DNA of 64,000 nucleotides from Actinomycetes bacterium (GTDB lineage: Bacteria > Actinomycetota > Acidimicrobiia > Acidimicrobiales > Acidimicrobiaceae). The stretch covers positions 1 to 64,000 of the forward strand of contig JAJZLQ010000046.1 in NCBI GenBank assembly GCA_021850605.1. Direction: 5' to 3'. The notes under the pieces are model-generated. The model had not been told where the DNA came from and searched no databases. It saw only the letters and a list, made by a program, of their open reading frames with translations. The position numbers were made by a program, and so were the translations under genes. Positions 21,023 through 29,921 of the stretch are shown piece after piece. Numbering within the stretch: the first letter of the stretch is position 1; every line of letters starts with the position of its first letter.

Positions 21023-22042
21023 GTGATGTGGATGATGGATTATCCGCAAACAGGGGAGGGCCCGACAAACGGCGGAGCACCGACGATCAGAGATCGCCTG
21101 GCAGTTGTTCGGCCCAAAGCCAGGCGTCTCTCGTTAATTCGGGGCCGGATGCCCAGCGAAGGGCTGACCGCCTTCATACTTTCCGGCGGGGGAAACCGTG
21201 GTGCAGTGCAGGTCGGCATGCTGTCGGCCCTGGTCGAGCGCGACATCTACGCGGACTTCATTCTGGGCACTTCGGTGGGTGCCCTCAACGGTGTGAGCTT
21301 CGCGATCGACCCCTCGCGGGCCACGCTGGCACGGCTAACCACGGTGTGGCTCTCGACTTCGCGCGACGCACTGTTCCCGCCCGCACGCTTCGGAACCACC
21401 TGGCGCTACGCCCAGAAGCGCCCCTACGTTTACCCGAATACCGGGATCGAGAAGTTCATCCGGGACAACGTTCCCATCGCCGACCTTTCAGAAACCGCGT
21501 TGCCCATGGAGATGGTGGCCACAAATGCAGCAACCGGCGAGCCGTTACGCATATCCACCGGCGATCCGGTGAAGGCGTTGCTCGCGACGACTGCCCTGCC
21601 GGGGGCCCTCCCCCAGGTCAAAATGGACGGAAACTATTACATCGACGGTGGCATCAGCGACGACATCCCGCTCATGCGCGCCGCCGCCTTGGGAGCAACT
21701 ACGGTCTACGTGCTCCTATGCGGAGCCATGAACCGGGCCGGGAACAACCGGAGCCGCCCGATCGAAGCCATACTCGAGTCCTTCGCGCTCGCCAAGCTTG
21801 CCCGCCTCAAGGCGGACATCGCAGCACTGGAGGGCAAGGTCAAGGTGGTTGTTCTGGAAAGCCGGGCGGCGCAATCCGTAGCCTGGCTCGACTTCTCGCG
21901 CTCGGAATACCTCATCGAAGCGGGTTTCAGGGAAACGGCCAAGCAGCTGGCCGCCCTTCCCTCCGGTGTCCCGACCAAGCCGAGCCGCATCTGGGCTGTG
22001 CCCACCACGGCTCCAGCACTCCCTCTGGCCAGCCCGAACTAA
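21023..22042 (+). CDS. Patatin-like phospholipase
   Basis: 'LSGGGNRGAVQVGML', nucleophile 'GTSVG', 'DGGISDDIP'. Confidence 0.92.
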   Translation: MMWMMDYPQTGEGPTNGGAPTIRDRLAVVRPKARRLSLIRGRMPSEGLTAFILSGGGNRGAVQVGMLSALVERDIYADFILGTSVGALNGVSFAIDPSRATLARLTTVWLSTSRDALFPPARFGTTWRYAQKRPYVYPNTGIEKFIRDNVPIADLSETALPMEMVATNAATGEPLRISTGDPVKALLATTALPGALPQVKMDGNYYIDGGISDDIPLMRAAALGATTVYVLLCGAMNRAGNNRSRPIEAILESFALAKLARLKADIAALEGKVKVVVLESRAAQSVAWLDFSRSEYLIEAGFRETAKQLAALPSGVPTKPSRIWAVPTTAPALPLASPN

Positions 22043-22047
22043 GCCGC

Positions 22048-22983
22048 TCAGGCGGAATGGCGGTCAAGGATCTCCCGGATCGCTTCCATCGCCTCCGCAT
22101 CCAGGACGTGCGCGCCCGCGGCCACGTTCGCACGTATCTGCTCAGCCGAGGTGGCACCGGCTATCACCGACGAGACGTTCGGATTTCCGAGCAGCCAGGC
22201 AAAGGCGAGGTCGGTAAGGCCGAAACCACGGGCCTTGGCAAAGGACTCCAGCTCTTCGATCAAGTCGAAGTTGGCCGAGGCCACCTCGGCAGGGCGATTG
22301 GCAAGACGAGTCCCTGCGGGCGGTGCCTCTCCACGGCGGAATTTGCCGGTGAGAAGTCCTGCGGCCAGCGGATAGAACGGCAGGATTCCGACGCCGAAGT
22401 GCTCGGCCGCAGGGATCACCTCTGCCTCGACCTCTCGCCGTAGGAGCGAATAGAGGTTCTGACCGGAGATGAATCGCTCACGCCCCTGGGCGCGCGCGAT
22501 CATCTCGGCCTCCGCAAGTTGCCAGCCGGCAAAGTTCGAGGAGCCAATGTAGCGGACCTTGCCCTCCTTGATCAACTCGTCCAAGGCGGCAAGCGTCTCC
22601 TCTATGGGTGTATTCGGGTCGGGCTCGTGCATCTGGTAAAGATCGATGTAGTCCGTCTGCAGGCGTCGCAGCGAACCTTCCACCGCCCTTCGCACATAGC
22701 GCCTGGAGCCCCGAGCAACGTCGCCGGTCTGCATGTCCATACCGAACTTCGTGGCCAGCACGATCTCGTCGCGCCTTCCGCGCAACACCTGGCCCATCAA
22801 GGTCTCCGAGCCACCGAGGTTCCCATAGATGTCGGCCGTGTCGAACAGCGTTATGCCCGCATCCAGAGCGGCGTAAATGACCTCACGGGTCCGATCGAGA
22901 TCCAGCCGACCACCGAAGTTGTTGCACCCCAATCCGATCTCGGATACCGTCAGGCCGCTTCTTCCCAGCTGTCGTGTCTTCAT
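22048..22983 (-). CDS. Aldo/keto reductase
   Basis: 'MKTRQLGRSGLTVSEIGLGCNNFGG', 'LFDTADIYGN', 'YIGSSNFAGW'. Confidence 0.94.
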   Translation of the reverse strand: MKTRQLGRSGLTVSEIGLGCNNFGGRLDLDRTREVIYAALDAGITLFDTADIYGNLGGSETLMGQVLRGRRDEIVLATKFGMDMQTGDVARGSRRYVRRAVEGSLRRLQTDYIDLYQMHEPDPNTPIEETLAALDELIKEGKVRYIGSSNFAGWQLAEAEMIARAQGRERFISGQNLYSLLRREVEAEVIPAAEHFGVGILPFYPLAAGLLTGKFRRGEAPPAGTRLANRPAEVASANFDLIEELESFAKARGFGLTDLAFAWLLGNPNVSSVIAGATSAEQIRANVAAGAHVLDAEAMEAIREILDRHSA

Positions 22984-23039
22984 ACTTCCATTCTTATGGA
23001 AAAAAGCCGGTTGTGAGCACGTCCGGGTCGCCGCAGTGC

Positions 23040-24221
23040 CTACTGGGGCAAGGGGAGCTCCGGATGCTCTCGGTGGAAAGCCAGAGCGACTTCCCTGGAA
23101 AGCTCCAGCAACGGCACGCCGAGTTCGGCCGAGGCCACGGCCAGATCGTCGAACTCTATCTTGGAGGAGTAGGGTCCGACCTTCACCCGATAGGCGCGTC
23201 CGGCGTAACGCACCTCCATTATCGTGCGCGATCCGGCGATGCGGACGAACGTCGAGACTCGAACCCCCAGCGACCCCGTAGCCCGCATCATCTCTTCTGC
23301 CAGCAAATCCCCCACCTCGTCGCGGCAAATTGCCGAGACGACCAGCGCCGGACGTCCTTTCTTGCCCGTCACGGGAGCTACCCAGGCGTCGAGTGCCCCC
23401 CGCCGCAACAAAGTCTCCAAAGCGGCGGCCACCGCCTCCCCACCACGGTCATCAAGATTCGTTTCGAGCAGCACAAATGCGCCCGATTCCGGCATGGTAG
23501 ACGGCCGGACTTCCACAAGAGATGCGTACAGGACGTTTGGCCGATCGTCCAGCTCGAGGGTTCCCGCGCCCATTCCCGTAGCCAGCAGCCTGTAACCAGC
23601 CAGCTCGGTAAGGGGCCTGGCGGAGGCGGCCAGAAGCGCCGCACCGGTTGGGGTGGCCAATTCGTGCCCCGTGACCCTCGACGTCAGATCGAAGCCGACC
23701 AGATGGGCCAAGGTGGCAGGCGCGGGAACCGGAAGCAGGCCGTGCTCGGTCCGCGCTGCGCCGGTGCCGGTCTCGATGCTGGAGACATAGACCCTGTCGG
23801 CACCAAGGTGTTCCAGGCCCATAGCGAAGCCAACGATGTCGGCGATCGTGTCCCATGCCCCTATCTCGTGAAGGTGGACCTGGTCGATGTCCTGGCCGTG
23901 CAGCTGGGCCTCCACTCCGGCGAGCCGTGCAAGCGAATCCAGCGCGAGCGCTTGCGCACGCGCTCCCAAACCGGTGCGCAAAATTATCTCCCTTATCTCG
24001 CGGTAGTGCCGGGGTGGTTGCACCACGGAGGTCACAACCTCGACCGCGAGTGCGGACATCGCGCCGCTGACACGGCGGACCGGCGTCACCACGACCCCTT
24101 CCAACCCGGCGGAGGCAAGGGCGGAGTTCAGGCGTTGGATCGGCAGGCCGAGATCAACCAGGGCCGCCAGCGCCATGTCGCCCGAGATCCCGCTGGGACA
24201 GTGGAGAACGAGCGCCTTCAA
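23040..24221 (-). CDS. larC: LarC-like nickel-pincer cofactor biosynthesis protein (DUF111), TTG start overlapping the larB stop
   Basis: 'PSGISGDMALAALVDLG', 'VHLHEIGAWDTIADIVG', 'ETNLDDRGGEAV'. Confidence 0.9.
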   Translation of the reverse strand: MKALVLHCPSGISGDMALAALVDLGLPIQRLNSALASAGLEGVVVTPVRRVSGAMSALAVEVVTSVVQPPRHYREIREIILRTGLGARAQALALDSLARLAGVEAQLHGQDIDQVHLHEIGAWDTIADIVGFAMGLEHLGADRVYVSSIETGTGAARTEHGLLPVPAPATLAHLVGFDLTSRVTGHELATPTGAALLAASARPLTELAGYRLLATGMGAGTLELDDRPNVLYASLVEVRPSTMPESGAFVLLETNLDDRGGEAVAAALETLLRRGALDAWVAPVTGKKGRPALVVSAICRDEVGDLLAEEMMRATGSLGVRVSTFVRIAGSRTIMEVRYAGRAYRVKVGPYSSKIEFDDLAVASAELGVPLLELSREVALAFHREHPELPLPQ

Positions 24222-24937
24222 GCACCGTCTCCGCTCTTCTCAGCCTTTCCGGCCACGATCCTCACCGCCGCGCAGGCTGCTCCGAAACCATTGTCGATGC
24301 CGACCACCGCCACTCCCGGCGCACAGGAGGCGAGCATGGACATCATCGCGGTGGACCCGGCAGCCGAAGCGCCATAGCCCACTGATGTCGGAACCGCGAT
24401 CACCGGATTCTGTACCAGCCCCCCCAGCACGGATGGAAGTGCCCCCTCCATTCCGGCCGCGACGATCAGAACGTCGAAGGAGCGCAGCTCGCCTATCTTT
24501 CCCAGCAGGCGGTGCAGGCCGGCAACCCCGATGTCCGGCACGTGCTGGTAGGGAATGCCGCAGGCGCGCAGGGTGGCAGCCGCCTCCTCGGCCACCGGGA
24601 TGTCAGTGGTGCCGGCCGTGATGACTCCAACGATTCCGGTACGACTTGGAGCGGAGCGAAGCACCACCGAGGCGAGCGCGTCGGGAAAAGCCACCGGGTC
24701 GGGGTGCACCCAGGACTCGGGATATACCTCCAGAAGAGCGGCGACCTGGGCACGTGCCGCCCTGGTTACAAGCACCGGGCCGGGGTCGGACTCAAGCATC
24801 TCGCCGGCCAGCGTCACCACCTGGGAGGGCGATTTGCCAGGTGCGAAGATTGCCTCGGGAATCCCGATGCGGTTATAGCGCAGGTGATCAAGCTCGGCGA
24901 ATGCGTCCAATTTCTTCCCCATCTCAGGAGCGCCCAA
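24218..24937 (-). CDS. larB: LarB-like nickel-pincer cofactor biosynthesis protein (AIR-carboxylase-like)
   Basis: 'VGVITAGTTDIPVAEEAAATLRACG', 'IVAAGMEGALPSVLGGLVQNPVIAVPTSVGYGAS'. Confidence 0.93.
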   Translation of the reverse strand: MGAPEMGKKLDAFAELDHLRYNRIGIPEAIFAPGKSPSQVVTLAGEMLESDPGPVLVTRAARAQVAALLEVYPESWVHPDPVAFPDALASVVLRSAPSRTGIVGVITAGTTDIPVAEEAAATLRACGIPYQHVPDIGVAGLHRLLGKIGELRSFDVLIVAAGMEGALPSVLGGLVQNPVIAVPTSVGYGASAAGSTAMMSMLASCAPGVAVVGIDNGFGAACAAVRIVAGKAEKSGDGA

Positions 24938-25028
24938 GGAGGGCTCCGAGGAACCAGGCTATTTCCGCGTGGTGCGGACTTGACCGAGCGGCGGGCGCGG
25001 CCCCAACCGCACTATCGTCGAATCCATT

Positions 25029-25973
25029 ATGACCGCCTTCACCTCCAAGCGAGTCGCCTACCTTGGACCAAGGGGAACCTTCACCGAAGAGGCGCTGCTC
25101 TCCCAGCCCGATCTCGCCTCCGGCGAGTTGGTGGAGATGGGGTCCATCGACAATGTTCTCGACGCTGTCGACAATGGGCAAGTCGACCTCGGTTTCGTTC
25201 CAATCGAGAACTCGATTGAGGGTACGGTACCAGCGACAATTGATTCGCTGGTGTTCGATCACGACCTCTACATCGAACGCGAGGTGGTGCACGATATCCA
25301 CCTTCATCTGCTGGGGCTCCAGAACGCGACGGTCGAGGGCATCCGCGAGGTCCACTCCTATCCGCACGCCCTGGGACAGTGCCGCAAGTTTCTAGCCGCC
25401 GAACTTCCTGGAGCCGGCATCCACGCAGCCAGCTCGACCGCCGAGGCAGCCCGCCTGGTTTCCGAGTGCGGTGATCCACATCTGGCGGCTATCGCACCCC
25501 GAGCCTCGAGGGATATTTACGGCCTGGAAACGCTCCGGGCCGATATCGAGGACCACGGTGGAAACCAGACCCGCTTCCTACTTGTGGGCAAAGGGATGGT
25601 GCCGGCTCCCACCGGCAACGATAAGACCTCGGTGGTCTGCTTCCAGGTCAAGGACCAGCCGGGTTCGCTGTTCAGCATCCTGGCCGAGTTCTACGCGCGC
25701 AATATCAACCTCACCAAGCTGGAATCCAGGCCGAGCAAGAGGGAACTCGGCCAGTACTGCTTTGTGATCGAATTCGACGGCCACGTCGCCGACCATGACG
25801 TCGCCGATGCGCTGGTCGGCCTGAAAGGCAAACTCGCCGACCTTAAGTTCCTCGGGTCGTTCCCCAAAGTGCGGGACGCACCCGCACCGAAACGGCCGTC
25901 GGTCCCGGCCCAGGATGCGGCCTGGAGCTGGCTCAGCTCCATTAGAAGTCAGATCGCCGACCCGCGGGAGTAA
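25029..25973 (+). CDS. pheA: Prephenate dehydratase (with ACT domain)
   Basis: 'VAYLGPRGTFTEEALL', 'VPIENSIEGTVPATIDSL', ACT region 'KDQPGSLFSILAEFYARNINLTKLESRPSK'. Confidence 0.96.
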   Translation: MTAFTSKRVAYLGPRGTFTEEALLSQPDLASGELVEMGSIDNVLDAVDNGQVDLGFVPIENSIEGTVPATIDSLVFDHDLYIEREVVHDIHLHLLGLQNATVEGIREVHSYPHALGQCRKFLAAELPGAGIHAASSTAEAARLVSECGDPHLAAIAPRASRDIYGLETLRADIEDHGGNQTRFLLVGKGMVPAPTGNDKTSVVCFQVKDQPGSLFSILAEFYARNINLTKLESRPSKRELGQYCFVIEFDGHVADHDVADALVGLKGKLADLKFLGSFPKVRDAPAPKRPSVPAQDAAWSWLSSIRSQIADPRE

Positions 25974-25984
25974 AGTGTCTCTCC

Positions 25985-26071
25985 GGAGGGATGGCAGAGC
26001 GGACAAATGCGAAGCACTTGAAATGCTTTGAGCCAAAAGCTCCGTGGGTTCGAATCCCACTCCCTCCGCCA
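25985..26071 (+). tRNA. tRNA-Ser (anticodon TGA), CCA encoded
   Basis: Cloverleaf read by eye: GGAGGGA acceptor, anticodon loop CTTGAAA, long variable arm, T-arm GGTTCGAATCC, 3' CCA. Confidence 0.93.
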
Positions 26072-26072
26072 A

Positions 26073-26162
26073 GGGTTAAATACAAAACTGACGAGGTCAC
26101 ACCTACAAAAGTGCATCACCAGAATGCACCATGGGTGTGACCTTCGTGTTTTACCCGGCTTT
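26073..26162. repeat. Palindromic dispersed repeat, copy A (core palindrome 26084-26152)
   Basis: GGGTTAAATACAAAACTGACGAGGTCACACCTACAAAAGTGCATCACCAGAATGCACCATGGGTGTGACCTTCGTGTTTT; near-identical to 29753-29842. Confidence 0.9.
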
Positions 26163-26184
26163 GGCCCGCTGAGGCCGCCTCGAA

Positions 26185-26884
26185 TTAGTTCCAGCCGACG
26201 ACGATTGTGCCTTCGGGGTGATTTCGGCGGAGGCTCCGCCGCCCGAGGCGTTGGGCTGAGGCCCGCTCAGGCGGGTCGGTAGTCCCGGATGTCCTCGAAC
26301 CTACGCGCCTGGCCCTCCGCCGGACGGGTTCGCCTTTTTCAGCCAGGCTCGCCAGCTTTCTAAGGTGGGCCGCGGCGAGCAGCAGGGCCACGAAGACGGC
26401 CTGTGCGGCGATGCCGCGCACCCGGCGACGGGCGGGAGCGGCCAGGGCCTGGCGGCTAGGGTCCTGAGAGGGAAGGGCCTCGAAGTGGGTATCGGCCAAG
26501 GTGGCCACGAACATCTCGGCTCGGGGGTCGTGCTCTAACAGCATGGACAGTCGCAGCGCCTTGGAGTGTTGGCGGATGCGCCCGCCAGATGCGGTAAACG
26601 TCTCTCCCGCCGTTGTTTGCCACTTCACGGGTCACCGTGCTTGGCGAACGCCCCAGTCCATGAGCGATGGCGCTCATGGACATCTGGGTCTTCAGGCCCA
26701 GGGCGATGGCTTCGCGCTCGTCGAGCGTAAGCCTGCCTGGCCGTGGCGCCCAGTAGTCGTCGCGCCCGTCGCGAAGCTGGGTGCCCGAAAGAACGACGTG
26801 CAGGTGCGACGGTCCCGAACAGCTGATCTGTTTGGCGATTTCCCGAAAGGTGCCGCCCTTGGCGCGCAGTCTTGGTCGTCTCAA
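26185..26884 (-). pseudogene. Transposase remnants: IS30-like N-terminal HTH plus an out-of-frame C-terminal transposase-like fragment
   Basis: 'GRLTLDEREAIALGLKTQMSMSAIAHGLGRSPSTVTREVANNGGRDVYR' (IS30 HTH) breaks; another frame carries 'RRRVRGIAAQAVFVALLLAAAHLRKLASL', typical of a transposase C-terminus; no DDE core. Confidence 0.65.
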
Positions 26885-26961
26885 GAAATAACGGAAAAGG
26901 CACCTTGCGGGGGGATCGGCACAAAGATGGTTTACGAACGGAACTGAAAGGACGGACGGAC

Positions 26962-27903
26962 ATGAGTAACGCTCCTCGAACTATCGCGGTCGTCGGCACC
27001 GGCGTCATCGGGGCCAGCTGGGCCGCCTACTATCTAGCCCGCGGCTTCAAGGTGGCTGCCTCCGATCCCGCAGAAGGAGCCGAAGGACGCCTGCGTGCCA
27101 TGATCGACGAGTTCTGGCCTGCGCTCGAAACGATCGGCCTTGCGGACGGCGCGAGCCGCAAGAACCTGACCTTTTCCGCGTCGATTCCCGACGTTGTCCA
27201 CGAGGCCGATTTCGTCCAGGAGAACGGTCCGGAGCGCTTGGAAATCAAGCGTTCGGTACTTGCCGAGATCGAAACGTCCCTGGCTCAAGACACCCTGATC
27301 GCCAGCTCGAGCTCAGGCCTGTTGATCTCCGAGGTTCAAGAAGGCATGAAACATCCCGAGCGCATGGTGCTCGGGCACCCATTTAACCCGCCGCACCTGA
27401 TCCCCCTCGTTGAAGTCCTCGGGGGCCGGCACACCTCTCTGGAGAACGTCGACAAGGCTCTGGCTTTCTACACCGAGATTGGAAAGAAGCCGATCCGGAT
27501 CAATAAGGAAGTGCCGGGCCACGTTGCCAACCGGCTCCAGACCGCGCTTTGGCGGGAAATGTTCCACCTTGTGAGTACCGGTGTGGCGAGTGTAAAGGAC
27601 ATCGATACCGCCATCTCCCAGGGACCGGGCCTGCGCTGGGCGCTGCTCGGCCCTTTCCTCAACCTGCACGCCTCCGGCGGCTCCGGCGGAATCACCCACG
27701 TTCTTGAACACCTGGGCCCAGCCATGCGAGAGTGGTCCCGATCGCTTGGCGAGTACCCCGAGACCGACGACTACATCACCACCATGGCCGAAGGCGTCGA
27801 GGAGGAACTCTCCGGCTTCGACTGGACAGAAACGCTACGGGAGCGCGACGAACTGGTGATCCGGCTCCTGGACGCAAAAAAGGACAGCCCACAGATCCCC
27901 TAG
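26962..27903 (+). CDS. 3-hydroxyacyl-CoA dehydrogenase / L-carnitine dehydrogenase-like protein
   Basis: 'IAVVGTGVIGASWAAYYLARGFKVAASDP', 'ASSSSGLLISEVQ', 'GHPFNPPHLIPLVEVLGG', 'VPGHVANRLQTALWRE'. Confidence 0.92.
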   Translation: MSNAPRTIAVVGTGVIGASWAAYYLARGFKVAASDPAEGAEGRLRAMIDEFWPALETIGLADGASRKNLTFSASIPDVVHEADFVQENGPERLEIKRSVLAEIETSLAQDTLIASSSSGLLISEVQEGMKHPERMVLGHPFNPPHLIPLVEVLGGRHTSLENVDKALAFYTEIGKKPIRINKEVPGHVANRLQTALWREMFHLVSTGVASVKDIDTAISQGPGLRWALLGPFLNLHASGGSGGITHVLEHLGPAMREWSRSLGEYPETDDYITTMAEGVEEELSGFDWTETLRERDELVIRLLDAKKDSPQIP

Positions 27904-28040
27904 CGACGCCGGGTCATGCACCGACGGTCGTCATCAAGGCGAAATGGGTCGCGGATGCGACATCCTTCATCAGTCCTGGGGGCCTTCTCCGAAGGGGAGG
28001 CTGGCCCGCGTGGTAGCGGTCGGCGGTGCAGTTTTGGGGG

Positions 28041-28903
28041 CTATGCGGCGGGTTCGGGAACGTCCGCTCCGATGTGTTTGCGCAGCCTCGACCATGGTGC
28101 CGGCGTAGCGATGAGGCGATCAGCCAGCCGGGAGGCCACCGTCTCGTAGTTGACCCACCAACCCCGGAAGTCAGGCCAAGCCTCTTCGGCCGTGCGTTCC
28201 ATGGGAAGCCGACGTCGGCCGGCATTGCGACCGCACGCTCGAACTCGGCGTAGCGAAGGTCGATCGGCCCCTCGGGACTGGGGCCGGGGTCGACGGTCCA
28301 GCCAACGGTGGTGCGGGTCCGGTCGAGGCAAATGAAGCCCTTACGCGGGCACAGGCGGGCGTTGGACCAGGCGGTGCTCGGTGCGACGGCAAGATGCAGG
28401 GCGGCCCCGTCGAGCATGCAAGTAGCGCCGAGAGCCACGAGTACCACGGCTCCGAAGAACGGAACAACAGCAGCACGGGATAGGACGTGTGGCTCTTGGC
28501 GATCTGGAGCGCCCATTCCTCCCAGGCCGCGTACAACTCGGGCAGGGTGTCGATAATGCCGACAAGCTGGTGGCGAGCGAGCAGTTCCGGCCCCCACGCG
28601 GGCAGACCGGACCTGCTCTCGAGCATGGCGAAACCCTTGCGCTCGTAGAAGTGCAAAGTCAAGGGCCGGGAGATAGGCGATCTGGAGCGCCACCACGACC
28701 ACCCACGTCGAGCCCGCCGCGACGTCTATCGGCACGTCGGCCGGGCGGGCGAGGACGACGAATCCCAGCCGCACCGACCGGTCGACGAGCATCGAAATCC
28801 GCTCGAGTCGCGATGCCCGACGTGGGAGCACCATCGCGAAAAGAACCCCTTGCACGGTCGGGAGGATCACGACGAGGCCGACCGCGAAGAGGATCTGGCT
28901 CAC
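28041..28903 (-). pseudogene. Multiply frameshifted actinobacterial membrane-protein-like gene
   Basis: Protein-like segments occur consecutively in three frames: 'MSQILFAVGLVVILPTVQGVLFAMVLPRRASR...VVVVALQIAYLPAL', 'LHFYERKGFAMLESRSGLPAWGPELLARHQLVGIIDTLPELYAAWEEWALQIAKSHTSYPVLLLFRSSEPWYSWLSALLA', 'GAALHLAVAPSTAWSNARLCPRKGFICL...IDLRYAEFERAVAMPADVGFP', 'ERTAEEAWPDFRGWWVNYETVASRLADRLIATPAPWSRLRKHIG'. Confidence 0.75.
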
Positions 28904-29091
28904 GTCGTATCGCCTCCTTTGGGGTGAGACATCGACCTAGAGTACTGACGGGAGGCCGTCCACCTCCGGAAAGGGAATGGAAGGCCCGGATCGCTCGCCT
29001 TTGAGGTCTGGCGTGGTGAAGAGTTGGAGTACCGAGGCAGCTGTCGCACGCACCTCGCCGGGTACGAATCTTTGAAAAGAGGGAGGCAGGA

Positions 29092-29427
29092 GTGGAGAAA
29101 GAGCGGGCGCGGGAACTGCTCGAGGCTGAGCGCACTCGGCTTCAGGCCTTGCTGGCCGACGCAGCCAAGTCGGGGCGAGCCGACCGGTCAGCCGAGGACG
29201 AGCCCGGAGACTGGGGGGATCGGGCCGAGCCGCTCACGGCCGAAGGCACCAACGATGCCGTCGTGGCCGGGCTCAACGCCCGGCTGGAAGCCCTGAAGCG
29301 CGCCGAAGATCGCCTGGCCGCCGGAACCTACGGCCTATCCGTGCTGAGCGGGCGGCCGATCCCCGACGACCGGCTCGAAGCCGACCCTGCTGCGGAACTG
29401 ACCATCGACGAGGCGAACCGACCGTGA
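29092..29427 (+). CDS. DksA/TraR-like protein lacking zinc-finger cysteines
   Basis: 'ALKRAEDRLAAGTYGLSVLSGRPIPDDRLEADPAAELTIDEA' matches the DksA/TraR C-terminal pattern with CxxC replaced. Confidence 0.75.
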   Translation: MEKERARELLEAERTRLQALLADAAKSGRADRSAEDEPGDWGDRAEPLTAEGTNDAVVAGLNARLEALKRAEDRLAAGTYGLSVLSGRPIPDDRLEADPAAELTIDEANRP

Positions 29428-29752
29428 CGCCCTCGCCTACGTCCTCACAAGGCGGGGCTTCGCCGGTGCCGAGTTGCGTGCCTCTGGGCCCATAAGTTTG
29501 CGGTCTTTGGATCCGCCGACGCCATGAGGGGGGCGGCCGCGAACGCCCGGTCCCGCGATCGTGCTCCGTGGGCTATCCACCAGGCTTACTCGGTCGACGA
29601 CCTCGGCGGATGGCAGGTATACGACGGCGCCACGACCGGCGGGTTCGACCAGGACGATCTCGACGGCCTGCTTGGCGGCATCTTCGGGCGAGGCGGTCGA
29701 ACCGGCCCGGCCCGTCGAGCGGATCAGGTACCAATACCAGTGTTGGCGTGGG

Positions 29753-29842
29753 GGGTTACCTACAAAACTGACGAGGTCACAGCCACAAAAGTGCATCACC
29801 GGAACGCACCATGGGTGTGACCTTCGTGTTTAAATCCGGCTT
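29753..29842. repeat. Palindromic dispersed repeat, copy B
   Basis: GGGTTACCTACAAAACTGACGAGGTCACAGCCACAAAAGTGCATCACCGGAACGCACCATGGGTGTGACCTTCGTGTTTA; same orientation as copy A. Confidence 0.9.
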
Positions 29843-29921
29843 CTGCACCGCTGACGCGGCCGGGGGTTGCGGTCCAGCGGGCGACGCGGGACGCGGGAGG
29901 AGGCGCTTGGGATCCCGCCGA

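Larger units (their letters stand above)
26073..29842. mobile_element. Candidate degenerate genomic islet bounded by direct palindromic repeats downstream of tRNA-Ser
   Basis: Same-orientation repeats about 3.68 kb apart; transposase remnants and a frameshifted gene inside; one base from the tRNA 3' end. Confidence 0.5.

Noticed and set aside
22984-23328. N-terminal extension of the aldo/keto reductase ORF
   Set aside because: Overlaps larC; the canonical AKR start is 'MKTRQLGRSG' at 22983.
25578-26072. Minus-strand ORF starting 'MAEGVGFEPTELLAQSISSASHLSALPS'
   Set aside because: The 'AEGVGFEPT' start is the well-known artefact of translating antisense to a tRNA; here it is antisense to tRNA-Ser(TGA) and then to pheA.
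28489-29004. Plus-strand 171-aa ORF in the islet
   Set aside because: Antisense to the frameshifted membrane-protein pseudogene, which has better protein-like content.
29437-29820. Opposing ORFs before repeat copy B
   Set aside because: Neither strand shows a recognisable domain; both run into the repeat. Not called as genes.
26073-29842. CRISPR-like interpretation of the palindromic repeats
   Set aside because: Only two copies, 3.68 kb apart, with no regular spacers and no cas genes.
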